Source: Clostridiales bacterium
Lineage (GTDB): Bacteria; Bacillota; Clostridia; Christensenellales; UBA3700
Direction: 5' to 3'
Assembly: GCA_014799575.1 (NCBI GenBank)
Contig: JAAVHS010000019.1
Span: 1 to 37,941 of the forward strand
Length of the DNA: 37,941 bases
The notes beneath the pieces were generated by a model. It made no database searches, was not told the DNA's origin, and saw only the letters and a program-made list of their open reading frames with translations. This document shows positions 18,201-26,344 of the stretch, in pieces (positions within the stretch are counted from its first letter, which is position 1; every line of letters starts with the position of its first letter). Made by a program: the position numbers and the translations under genes.

Positions 18201-21200
18201 ACCAACTTGAACTTAAATATTACAACTCGCCAAATTTCGTTGAAGAAAACGAGGTCGATTTAATCAACGGCTTTACGGTAAACACCAGCGACGCAGAGAC
18301 GTACTATATTAAAGTGTCTTTGAGAGAGGGATGTCAAAATCATTATAGAATTTATAATGAGAATCAAGACTACGATTACGCTTGGATTTCAATTCGAGTC
18401 GGCGGAAATTATATCTATATAGATATTACGGTAAATCAAAGTGAATTTGTTTACAACGGAAGCGCGCGCCCTGTTGACATTGTTGCGCAAGGCGAAACTC
18501 CGATAATTACTTATTACAACGGTCTTTCCGAGAGCGACGGAGTTTTATCGAGTGCGCCAAAGGACGTTGGACAATATCTTGTTACGATTTCTTTTGAAGA
18601 CGAAACTTGTATTCCGACGATTAGAACGCTTACTCTTAACATAAGCGCGCTTGAACTTTCAACGGATGGATGGAATAGCGCAAGCGGAAGAACTGCGCCG
18701 ACAGTCAACGTTATTGCAAGCGCAACAGATTTGGCAGTTGACGTAAATACTCTATTTGTATATAAAGTTTTTGACGCAAGCGGAGCGCCTGTTGATATAA
18801 ATAATCTTGCATACAACACGGCTTATACTATCAGTATAGAGATTGCGGAAAGTGAAATCGGAAACGTACATTTCGCTGATGACGCGGAGAGGGTATTAAG
18901 TTTTAGGACAGAGATAGACCCTGAAAACCCACCGCAAAAAATCGCGAAACCGAATTTTGTAAAAGACGTTTATATGTGGACGGGCGATGATATCACTTTT
19001 GAAATTGCCGACTGGGATAATTACAGTCAGTGGCTGTATATAGAGGAAACCGACGGAATTTCGCTTCTTACGCAACAAAATTGCGATACGTATCATATTA
19101 CGTTGAAATTTATAGACAGCGTCAATTTCCAATGGCTTGAAGACGATACCAACGACGACCTTGTCTTAGAATATAGAATTATTCCAAGAGCGCTTGATTT
19201 GCCGCAAATAGACGATGAAATCAAATACAACGGCGAGGAAGTGAATATTTACGACCATATATCGCCGTCAGGCAACTGGGAAAGATGGGTGGTTGAAGTT
19301 TCCGGAAGTTCGCTTGAAACTAATGCGGGAAAATATAGTTTGACCTTCAAACTTAATCCTGATTTTGCAGACAGTATTGGTTGGTCAAATACGTTGACGA
19401 CAACTCCTCAAAGCGGCGTTACGTATGCTCTCAATGATGACGGTGAGATTGAAGTAACAATAAATTGGGAGATTAAACCTGCTAGAATAACGGCAGTTTG
19501 GAATACCGAGGGCGAAATACCGACTTTGAGCGGACTGAGCGAAGAGCAAAGTCAGTTGATAGAATACGTGTATACGGATAGCGAGGGAAGCGTCGTTGAA
19601 GACGTGACGTCGCTTGAAGCGGGTACGTATACGGTGACGGCAAGGATAAAGAGCGAGTACGCGGGCAACTACGTATTCGAAGACGTAGACGGACAAGTTT
19701 TGGCGAACGCGACTTCGACGGAAAAGTCTTTTGAGATAAAGGCGGAAGAGCCTGAGAATCCCGACGAGCCGATAGTTCCTGTCGACCCGACAAACCCTGA
19801 AGATCCCGAACCGCCTGTGACAAGTTTTGACTTCAGCAAGATACTTGACGCGATTAAAAACAATTGGCAACCTATTCTTAGCATTGTCAGCATATTGCTT
19901 ACTATCATATTTATGAGCAAGGGTATTGGCTATGCTGGCAAGAAAAAGAAGGCGAAGAAGACTATAGAGAAGAGATATACCGCATACTACGTAATAAGCG
20001 GAGTAGGCTTGTTCGGCTTACCGAATACTACTTGGACGGTAATCGCTTGTATACTTGCGGGAGTGGCTGTGCTTGCGTTTATCTTCATGCTATTGCAAAA
20101 GAGAGCTTATAATAAAGCGTTGGAAGAAATGGAGGACGCGAAAGAAGATTACAATAGGAATATGTTCATGCAAGGTAATATGAATGGCGGTATGGGTATG
20201 AACGGCGGAATGGGTATGGCAGGACAAGCGGGAGTAGTATACCAACAACCGCAGTTCGCTATTGAAGATATGCGCGGAATGATAAACGAGGCAATGTCAA
20301 ATATGTTGCCAACTGTGACGCAATACTTACCGCAACAAGCGTCGGTGAACGACGAACTCGTTCAACAACTCATTGACCAAAACGAGCGCAACGAAGAGAT
20401 TATTCGCAATATGGCGCAAGAGCACGAAATGCTTATGCAGAAGTTTGCCGAGCAACAAAAAGAAAGCGTTGACGAAGACGTAATCGAGAAGTTGGTCGAG
20501 AAACTCGCTAAGCAACAAGTCGCGGTAGAGAAAGAGGCTGAAAAGGAAGTCGCTTCGGCAGTCGTCAATGAAAAGACTCTCGAAGAGTTGAAAGAGACGA
20601 TTAGAGAAGAAATTCAGACTCAAATGACCGCCAAAGCGGAGAAAGCCGAAAAGGACGAGAAAGACGAAAAAATCGAGATGCTTTTGAGGGCAAACGAAAA
20701 TCTAATGCACAATCAAGAAATCTTGATGGAGAAACTCGCTAATCAAGAGAAAGCGTTGGAAGAGAAAATGGCGGTTACGACAAACGCGTCTTCAAGCGAA
20801 AAGTCTTCTATAGAAATGGAAAGACTTAGACTTAATCAAGAAATGTTGATGCATAGAATAAACGACTTGGCAATGAACACTGCTCTCAACAGCAGACAGC
20901 AATTCGTACCTATCATGCAACAACCGACAGAGAGAATAATCGAAAAGCCCGTCGAGAAGATAGTGGAGAAGGAAGTCAAGGTCGAAGTCCCCGTCGAGAA
21001 GATTGTCGAGAAAGAAGTCGTCAAGGAAGTTCCCGTACCCGTTGAAGTCGAGAAAATCGTCGAGGTAGAGAAAGTAGTTTCTATGCCGGTTGAGAAACCC
21101 AAAAAGGAAGTCGCGCCAAGACTTACGCTCGACGAGGCTTACGCGAAGTTGTCAGCTACGCAAAAGAAGATTTTCGATACGTTGAAAAACTATGCGATGA

Positions 21201-21511
21201 GCAAAGATAAGTGCAAAGAAAAGAAGTCGACTTACTTCACGGTATTAGGACAGTCTACGGTCAATCCGTTAGTCAAATTGACAATCAAGAAAAACACAAC
21301 GGTCGCAATGTTCAAGATGGAAGACGAATACTTTAAAGACATTCGCAAGAACGCAGGCAGTGACGGCACAAAGATGAAAGTCAAAGAGACGGAACTCATT
21401 GTCGGCGACAATCAAGCACTCTCCACCGCAAAGGAAATGATTGACCTTCGCGAAGATCAAATCGAACGGTATAATGAGTATCTCAAAGAACAAAAATCTA
21501 TGAGGAAGTAG
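15239..21511 (+). CDS. 2090-aa membrane-anchored surface protein: N-terminal signal/TM, DUF6273-like N-terminal domain, multiple MBG/Ig-like modules, two TM segments, coiled coil, PVEK repeat, conserved C-terminal domain
   Basis: N-terminal MDIKKKKLKWYIALPALIIVCLVMMLSAWIL; early block ending RYGLLRPAIHLNLNG; repeated IxKAPLTV / IKPIEFDL / IIPRALDL / IKPARITAV module boundaries; TM block WQPILSIVSILLTIIFM and TWTVIACILAGVAVLAFIFML. SD GAGG at 15230. Confidence 0.88.
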   Translation: MDIKKKKLKWYIALPALIIVCLVMMLSAWILAFNFNNENNSVYALTNTSNAVIAGNGEEFWDSASGTFNSVVTNDLMTKLFNGEEPYDYINNNGIDEFGSKVIQASTINSRVNNSENGLIVKLGGLEWMVVSLTIDNNNNPIATLFLANGLPNTNTQFYSAGGHRGDDVYSASTLRQATLNNEKFQLFAQGNFATQYLVQPKNIAYQQNQTYRSKGGTYHLANEALSDFSSGWGSKGNYNSSYSIRGYSYNAWGDDYIWTPSLTEVGSTNYVTTNSIWMITNTQRKATKGTDIASWTRSGMQNSYDGTYALNAEGNVTNPWQYRYGLLRPAIHLNLNGVKNNSAYTYNDPLNVSTAIYNGAGQTIFSLTQKPDWYTTHFEDDNIFSYEFYAQNAIVNEMKDAGEYWVKVEIKQSFINQARANGQDAYFRGTANTTYAGQTETNTMRWFKFTINKKKIDVDSSYRLDDYGNLVGEITATSPFYQWDIDNNKTPQFGLQYLVNGVWSTSVPQNAGHYEVRAYIINADNCNYEINNAGQKQIYIEPRPVTVPHFTYAGIDPNYISGTVTTVPYNGERQTFILVNNVDNTALSDISSDYTTTGGFSISGSQFSAQNVGDYTVTLSLADPANTVWADASNNPSDTRTITLKITKAPLTVEFENDTVTSWEKGDREYIYINVSGALTGETPDLNITYTEGGGSSSNANWEVESRNGDTIRIKVNPETLSIGTQYTLNVALSNRSVNDNYTLDNDPTTSFTFVILASTISNIPIQWQYENSLLGAGNATAGIEVNYNGYPYTFSLKETDLPRGLNVAYSSTRTATNAGSYSTTVTFTAQEGYSLADEYNRPFTINWTIKPIEFDLATIRWQSNPTYNGSLQTVDPTNLPDWLTSVEPPSASSKRKIEPGDYEFTYKIVADNNHIFVISTMPSGDSARILEGSTDRTAEITHSWKIEKIVIEVSNFDGRWSSRSHTDGNGIVYYLKVPNVYSSFEDQLELKYYNSPNFVEENEVDLINGFTVNTSDAETYYIKVSLREGCQNHYRIYNENQDYDYAWISIRVGGNYIYIDITVNQSEFVYNGSARPVDIVAQGETPIITYYNGLSESDGVLSSAPKDVGQYLVTISFEDETCIPTIRTLTLNISALELSTDGWNSASGRTAPTVNVIASATDLAVDVNTLFVYKVFDASGAPVDINNLAYNTAYTISIEIAESEIGNVHFADDAERVLSFRTEIDPENPPQKIAKPNFVKDVYMWTGDDITFEIADWDNYSQWLYIEETDGISLLTQQNCDTYHITLKFIDSVNFQWLEDDTNDDLVLEYRIIPRALDLPQIDDEIKYNGEEVNIYDHISPSGNWERWVVEVSGSSLETNAGKYSLTFKLNPDFADSIGWSNTLTTTPQSGVTYALNDDGEIEVTINWEIKPARITAVWNTEGEIPTLSGLSEEQSQLIEYVYTDSEGSVVEDVTSLEAGTYTVTARIKSEYAGNYVFEDVDGQVLANATSTEKSFEIKAEEPENPDEPIVPVDPTNPEDPEPPVTSFDFSKILDAIKNNWQPILSIVSILLTIIFMSKGIGYAGKKKKAKKTIEKRYTAYYVISGVGLFGLPNTTWTVIACILAGVAVLAFIFMLLQKRAYNKALEEMEDAKEDYNRNMFMQGNMNGGMGMNGGMGMAGQAGVVYQQPQFAIEDMRGMINEAMSNMLPTVTQYLPQQASVNDELVQQLIDQNERNEEIIRNMAQEHEMLMQKFAEQQKESVDEDVIEKLVEKLAKQQVAVEKEAEKEVASAVVNEKTLEELKETIREEIQTQMTAKAEKAEKDEKDEKIEMLLRANENLMHNQEILMEKLANQEKALEEKMAVTTNASSSEKSSIEMERLRLNQEMLMHRINDLAMNTALNSRQQFVPIMQQPTERIIEKPVEKIVEKEVKVEVPVEKIVEKEVVKEVPVPVEVEKIVEVEKVVSMPVEKPKKEVAPRLTLDEAYAKLSATQKKIFDTLKNYAMSKDKCKEKKSTYFTVLGQSTVNPLVKLTIKKNTTVAMFKMEDEYFKDIRKNAGSDGTKMKVKETELIVGDNQALSTAKEMIDLREDQIERYNEYLKEQKSMRK
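16585..19740 (+). repeat. Tandem Ig-like (MBG/YDG-type) protein modules, roughly ten
   Basis: Recurring module-junction strands: INKKKIDVD, IEPRPVTVP, ITKAPLTVE, IKPIEFDLA, IEKIVIEVS, ISALELSTD, IIPRALDLP, IKPARITAV; recurring YNG(S/E) near module starts. Confidence 0.75.
20928..21100 (+). repeat. Expanded PVEKIVEKEV protein repeat in the full-length paralog
   Basis: TERIIEKPVEKIVEKEVKVEVPVEKIVEKEVVKEVPVPVEVEKIVEVEKVVSMPVEKP. Confidence 0.8.
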
Positions 21512-21530
21512 TATAGTGTGAATAGTGATA

Positions 21531-21563
21531 AAAAAGAGCAAGCGGACTGCTTGCTCTTTTTTA
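21531..21563. terminator. Bidirectional Rho-independent terminator between the surface protein gene and the convergent GDPD gene
   Basis: AAAAAGAGCAAGC-ggact-GCTTGCTCTTTTT; A-tract and T-tract on either side. Confidence 0.88.
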
Positions 21564-21575
21564 TTGTAGTAAAAA

Positions 21576-22346
21576 TCATTTTTTGTACTTAACTCGATTA
21601 TACTCGGTATCGGGCGCGTTGATGTAGTCGTCCGACTTTATGTTCGTTTCGAAAATCATATTGTCGGTATTGGCGAGGGCAAGTTTGAGTTGCTCGGGAG
21701 TGCGTACAGTCCAAGTCACGACTATCAATTCGGGATTGAGTTTTTTAAGTTTTTGATAATATTTGCTCGGTAAGTTCTTAATGCTTACCGCCAAAAAGTC
21801 GACGTACTTATGCTGTTTGCATACGCGTACCATAAGTTTATGCAAAGCGTAATAATCGCATAGTTGACCCAACATTACTTCCGGGTGATTTTTCGCCCAC
21901 CAGCGGACAATTCTGGGATCAAAGGATTCGATACAGTAGTTGCCTTTATAGTTCCTTAATTCTTCCCACACTTGCGAGCATGTCGCTTCTACCGCCCGTT
22001 GCGGTTTGATTTCAATGACCAAGTTCACGCGACCTGCGACGGTGTCAAGTACTTGCGCAAACGTCGGGATAGAGTAGTCGGTATTCATAAGCTTGTATTC
22101 GTCAAGGCGGGAAGTGTCGATTTCTTTGACTTTGCCGTCTCTAAGACAAGTGCGGTTGAGCTTTGAGTCGTGATGCACGATAAGTTCTCCGTCGTTGGTG
22201 CGCCATACGTCGAATTCTATGCCATAACCGTGTTTTATCGCATTTTCAAACGCGCCGAGCGAGTTTTCGGGCAACGTCTTGTTGTCGTGAAGTCCGCGGT
22301 GCGCGACTACCGTCTTTGTAAGCCAACTTGTTTTATTCTTTTCCAT
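21576..22346 (-). CDS. Glycerophosphodiester phosphodiesterase family protein
   Basis: 256 aa; VVAHRGLHDNKTLPENSLGAFENAIKHGYGIEFDVWRTNDGELIVHHD. Confidence 0.93.
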   Translation of the reverse strand: MEKNKTSWLTKTVVAHRGLHDNKTLPENSLGAFENAIKHGYGIEFDVWRTNDGELIVHHDSKLNRTCLRDGKVKEIDTSRLDEYKLMNTDYSIPTFAQVLDTVAGRVNLVIEIKPQRAVEATCSQVWEELRNYKGNYCIESFDPRIVRWWAKNHPEVMLGQLCDYYALHKLMVRVCKQHKYVDFLAVSIKNLPSKYYQKLKKLNPELIVVTWTVRTPEQLKLALANTDNMIFETNIKSDDYINAPDTEYNRVKYKK

Positions 22347-22358
22347 AAGGGTCTCCTT

Positions 22359-22970
22359 TTAGTATCCCAAAGTTTCGTCTATGATTACGACGTATACGTT
22401 ATCCTGATATTTCGTGGGGTGGTGTGAAATGAGCGTCGCGTTGCAGATACAGTCTTTGCTGTCGCAATAACAACACTGTCCGCTCGTCGCGCAAGGCGTG
22501 TTTTTGTTGCATCTTACTGCATTAGGCGGAGCGGCAACGTTGCGAGCCCTATCTATTGCGCTTGCAAGATCGGGCGTGATTTTATTCGTACCTAAGACGT
22601 AAAGTATATTTTTTACTCCAAAAGCCAAGGCAGCGATTCTGTTGGCTGTTCCGTCGATATTCACGAAGTCGCCTTCTTCGCTCAACGCGTTGGTAGAGGA
22701 TACGTACCAATCCGCCGAACCTGCAAGTTTATATATGTTTTCTCTTTTTTGCATTGGGTCGGTAATCGAATGCGAATACACGGAGTTGCCTCTATTATAA
22801 AGCATAACGTCGAGCCCGAGATTTTTTACCGTCATACTTCCGCCAAAGCCTACGCTGGATTCTTGCGGAATAAGTTTGAGTATAAATTCGAGCGCGCTCT
22901 CTTTGTCTTTGAAAAAGAAAGGTTTGAAGCCCTTTCTAGTGAGATTGTCAAGTACTTTTTCTATTTGCAT
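22359..22970 (-). CDS. LUD-domain (DUF162) lactate utilisation-type protein
   Basis: SVGFGGSMTVKNLGL, YVSSTNALSEEGDFVNIDGTANRIAALAFG, C-terminal Cys cluster CCYCDSKDCICN. Internal ATG (22970) preferred over 22994. Confidence 0.85.
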   Translation of the reverse strand: MQIEKVLDNLTRKGFKPFFFKDKESALEFILKLIPQESSVGFGGSMTVKNLGLDVMLYNRGNSVYSHSITDPMQKRENIYKLAGSADWYVSSTNALSEEGDFVNIDGTANRIAALAFGVKNILYVLGTNKITPDLASAIDRARNVAAPPNAVRCNKNTPCATSGQCCYCDSKDCICNATLISHHPTKYQDNVYVVIIDETLGY

Positions 22971-23037
22971 AATTACCCCCAATTTGCTCGGCAAAAGCCA
23001 TTTTGCCTACCGTATATAAATATTATACTAAATATAT

Positions 23038-23066
23038 TTGCTAAAATCTAGATTTTTTTATATAAT
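23038..23066 (+). promoter_or_regulatory. Putative lepA promoter
   Basis: TTGCTA - 17 bp - TATAAT. Confidence 0.55.
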
Positions 23067-23127
23067 TATTAAAATAGAGCGTCACTTATTCAGAGTCTCT
23101 TATAAAAACAGCAACGTAGAGGAAGTT

Positions 23128-24924
23128 ATGCCTAAAAATCAAGACAACATCAGAAACTTTTGTATAGTCGCGCATATCGACCACGGCAAGAGCACTTTGG
23201 CGGATTGCATTATGGACGTTACGCAGACGGTGGCGAAGCGCGACGCTAAGGAACAACTTCTCGACAGTATGGATATCGAGAGGGAGAGAGGCATTACCAT
23301 AAAGCTTACGCCCGTAACGATGAAATACGAATATCAGGGCAAAGAATATATCTTCAATCTTATTGACACGCCCGGGCACGTCGACTTCACCTACGAGGTT
23401 TCGCGTTCGCTCAAAGCGTGCGAGGGCGCAATCTTGATTGTCGACGCGTCGCAAGGCATAGAGGCGCAGACGCTCACCAACGTCTATCTCGCGCTTGACA
23501 ACGACCTTGAAATTTTGCCCGTCATCAACAAAATCGACTTGCCGTCCGCCCGTCCCGACGAGGTAAAGGCGGAAATCGAGGACGTAATCGGTCTTGACGC
23601 GCAAGACGCACCGTTGATATCCGCAAAGGAATGCATAGGCATAGAAGAGGTCTTAAAGCAAGTAATAGAACTTTTGCCTCCGCCGAGCGGAGATTACGAC
23701 AAGCCGTTCAAGGCGTTGATATTCGACTCGTATTACGATTCGTATAAAGGCGCAATATCCTTTATCAGAGTTTTCGACGGCGAAGTAAAGCCGGGCGATA
23801 GAATAAGAATGTGCGTCACGGGCAAGGAATTCGACGTGACGGAAGTGGGCGTATTCGTTCCTAAAATGCAAGCGAAAGATTCGCTTTCGGCGGGCGACGT
23901 AGGCTATTTGTGCGCTAGTATCAAAAACGTCAGCGACACCAAAGTCGGGGATACGATACTCTTTGCCGACGATAGGACGAGCACGCCGCTTGACGGCTAT
24001 AAAGAAGCGTCGCCTATGGTCTTCTCGGGTATTTATCCTGCAGACGGCTCGAAGTACAACGACTTGAAAGACGCTTTGGAAAAACTCAAACTCAACGACG
24101 CGTCGCTTATGTACGAACCCGAAGTATCGACTGCGCTCGGATTTGGTTTCAGATGCGGATTTTTGGGCTTGCTTCACATGGAAATCATACAAGAGAGGTT
24201 GGAAAGAGAATTCGATCTCGACCTCGTTACGACCGCGCCAAGCGTTTCGTATAAAGTAATCAAGACCAACGGCGAGGAATTGATTGTATCCAATCCGTCC
24301 AACTTACCGCCTGCGGGCGATATCGACCACATGGAAGAGCCTGTCGTCAACGCTTTTATCTATACGCCGCCTGATTACGTCGGCGCGATTATGGAACTTT
24401 GTCAGGATAAGAGAGGTGAATTCATCAACCTTACTTACCTTGACGCCACGAGAGTGAGAATTGACTACGTCATGCCACTGAATGAGATTATTTACGACTT
24501 TTTCGATTCGCTCAAGTCGCGTACGCGCGGTTACGCAAGCCTAGACTATGAGATTGCCGACTACAAGAGAAGCGACCTTGTAAAACTCGATATGCTCCTC
24601 AACGGCGAGATTTGCGACGCTTTGAGCCTAATCGTACACAAAGACAAGGCGTACGCAAGAGGCAGAGGTATTGCCGAAAAATTGAAAGAAGTCATACCTC
24701 GTCAACTCTTTGAAGTGCCTATCCAAGCGGCTATCGGAGGAAAAGTCATTGCAAGAGAGACCGTCAAAGCAATGCGCAAAGACGTGCTTGCAAAGTGCTA
24801 CGGCGGAGATATCACGAGAAAGAAAAAGTTGCTCGAAAAGCAAAAAGAGGGCAAGAAGAGAATGAGGCAGGTCGGTTCGGTAGAGGTGCCGAGCGAAGCC
24901 TTTATGACGATTTTGAAGATATAG
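23128..24924 (+). CDS. lepA: Elongation factor 4 (LepA)
   Basis: [51 protein letters not shown], and C-terminal [15 protein letters not shown] at 23128 with SD AGAGGAAG replaces the track start at 23038. Confidence 0.97.
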   Translation: MPKNQDNIRNFCIVAHIDHGKSTLADCIMDVTQTVAKRDAKEQLLDSMDIERERGITIKLTPVTMKYEYQGKEYIFNLIDTPGHVDFTYEVSRSLKACEGAILIVDASQGIEAQTLTNVYLALDNDLEILPVINKIDLPSARPDEVKAEIEDVIGLDAQDAPLISAKECIGIEEVLKQVIELLPPPSGDYDKPFKALIFDSYYDSYKGAISFIRVFDGEVKPGDRIRMCVTGKEFDVTEVGVFVPKMQAKDSLSAGDVGYLCASIKNVSDTKVGDTILFADDRTSTPLDGYKEASPMVFSGIYPADGSKYNDLKDALEKLKLNDASLMYEPEVSTALGFGFRCGFLGLLHMEIIQERLEREFDLDLVTTAPSVSYKVIKTNGEELIVSNPSNLPPAGDIDHMEEPVVNAFIYTPPDYVGAIMELCQDKRGEFINLTYLDATRVRIDYVMPLNEIIYDFFDSLKSRTRGYASLDYEIADYKRSDLVKLDMLLNGEICDALSLIVHKDKAYARGRGIAEKLKEVIPRQLFEVPIQAAIGGKVIARETVKAMRKDVLAKCYGGDITRKKKLLEKQKEGKKRMRQVGSVEVPSEAFMTILKI

Positions 24925-25110
24925 TTCGATGTAAAGGAACTCTGAACAGGATTAAAAAGTATCTTTTTCGCCGACTGACAATTCGACTCACGCTCATCGT
25001 ACATAGAGTACGACCTTCCTTTCCGTCGAACGGGTGGGATACTTATTTTGCTGATACTGCCAACAAAACTCGATCTTCAACTTGATGAAATAATAAATAT
25101 ATAAACAACT

Positions 25111-26241
25111 ATGATTAGAAAACTTGGTCTTTATCTGCATATACCATTTTGCAAGTCGCGGTGTATTTACTGCGACTTTGTGTCGTCTTTGGGCGATTGC
25201 AAAAGTATGGACAAATACGTTGATTATTTGTGTAATCAAATTAAAGCGGACGGGGAAAAATATTCGGGAAAGTACGTTGTCGATACGGTTTATTTCGGCG
25301 GAGGAACGCCGACTTTGCTTTCGGGTGAGAATTTTCAAAGACTTGCAAATACGATAAAAGATACCTTTGAATTGAATATAAAAGAGTTTTCCGTAGAGGC
25401 AAATCCTTGCACCGTCGATAGAGAAAAATTGCAAGCGTTGAAAGACGTCGGCGTGACAAGAATCAGCGTCGGCGTACAGTCTTTCAACGATAAATTGCTC
25501 AAAATGCTGGGCAGGCGGCACGACTCGGAAATGGCAAAACGAGCGATAAAACTTGCTCTTGAAATGGGCTTTGACGTCAGCGTGGACTGTATGCTGGGAC
25601 TGCCCAATCAGACGCTTGCGGACATCAAAAATTTCATTGAGACAGCGGATAATTTGGGCGTGGAACACATTTCCGCGTATACGTTGAGCGTGGAAGAAGG
25701 TACGCCCCTTGAAAGGCTTATCGAGCAAAAAATACTGCAAGAAAAGTCCGACGACGAGGTGGCTATATTCTATGAATATACCTGCAAACTTTTGAAGGAG
25801 AGAGGTTATACTCGCTACGAGGTGTCCAACTTCTGTAAGAGAGGTAAATATTCTTTCCACAATTTGAGGTATTGGCGGGGCGAAGATTACTTGGGATTAG
25901 GACTGTCGGCGCACTCGCTTATTGACGGGGAGAGGTGGAGAATTACGGATAATTTCGACGAATACTATTCTTCCATCGACAAAGGCTTGGATTTAAGACT
26001 CGATAAGGAAGAATTGAGCGTCGACGAGAAAAAATCCGAAATGATTATGCTTTCGCTTAGACTTGACGAGGGCTTGGATATAGAGAAGTATGAAAGCTCG
26101 TTTGGCGGGAGTTTTGCAGATGAGTACGCGTTTGCTCTCGATAAAAACAAAAATTACGTTGACTTTGACGGAAAACGATTGAGAATCAAAGACGAGTACG
26201 TCGAGGTAATGAATTCTATCGTCGTGGATTTTATCAAATAA
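25111..26241 (+). CDS. hemW: Radical SAM heme chaperone HemW
   Basis: LYLHIPFCKSRCIYCDF (CX3CX2C), VYFGGGTPTLL, GVQSFNDKLL; follows lepA as in many Bacillota. Confidence 0.94.
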   Translation: MIRKLGLYLHIPFCKSRCIYCDFVSSLGDCKSMDKYVDYLCNQIKADGEKYSGKYVVDTVYFGGGTPTLLSGENFQRLANTIKDTFELNIKEFSVEANPCTVDREKLQALKDVGVTRISVGVQSFNDKLLKMLGRRHDSEMAKRAIKLALEMGFDVSVDCMLGLPNQTLADIKNFIETADNLGVEHISAYTLSVEEGTPLERLIEQKILQEKSDDEVAIFYEYTCKLLKERGYTRYEVSNFCKRGKYSFHNLRYWRGEDYLGLGLSAHSLIDGERWRITDNFDEYYSSIDKGLDLRLDKEELSVDEKKSEMIMLSLRLDEGLDIEKYESSFGGSFADEYAFALDKNKNYVDFDGKRLRIKDEYVEVMNSIVVDFIK

Positions 26242-26310
26242 TTTTATGGACAAATCGGTAAAGAAAAAGTAAAGTATTTGAGAAATGATTTGAGCGATTA
26301 AAAAAAGTTG

Positions 26311-26338
26311 TGGACAAATATTTATTTTATGTTATAAT
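26311..26338 (+). promoter_or_regulatory. Promoter with extended -10, 6 nt from the start codon
   Basis: TGGACA - 16 bp - TATAAT, preceded by TGT (extended -10). Confidence 0.65.
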
Positions 26339-26344
26339 AAAAAT

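Noticed and set aside
20928-21100. Repeat array considered as CRISPR-like
   Set aside because: Repeats are in frame, encode VEK/VPV units, have no constant-length spacers and no cas genes nearby.
24994-25860. 288-aa minus-strand ORF opposite hemW and the intergenic region
   Set aside because: Overlaps conserved HemW; C-terminal part reads through the intergenic spacer without a recognisable protein pattern.
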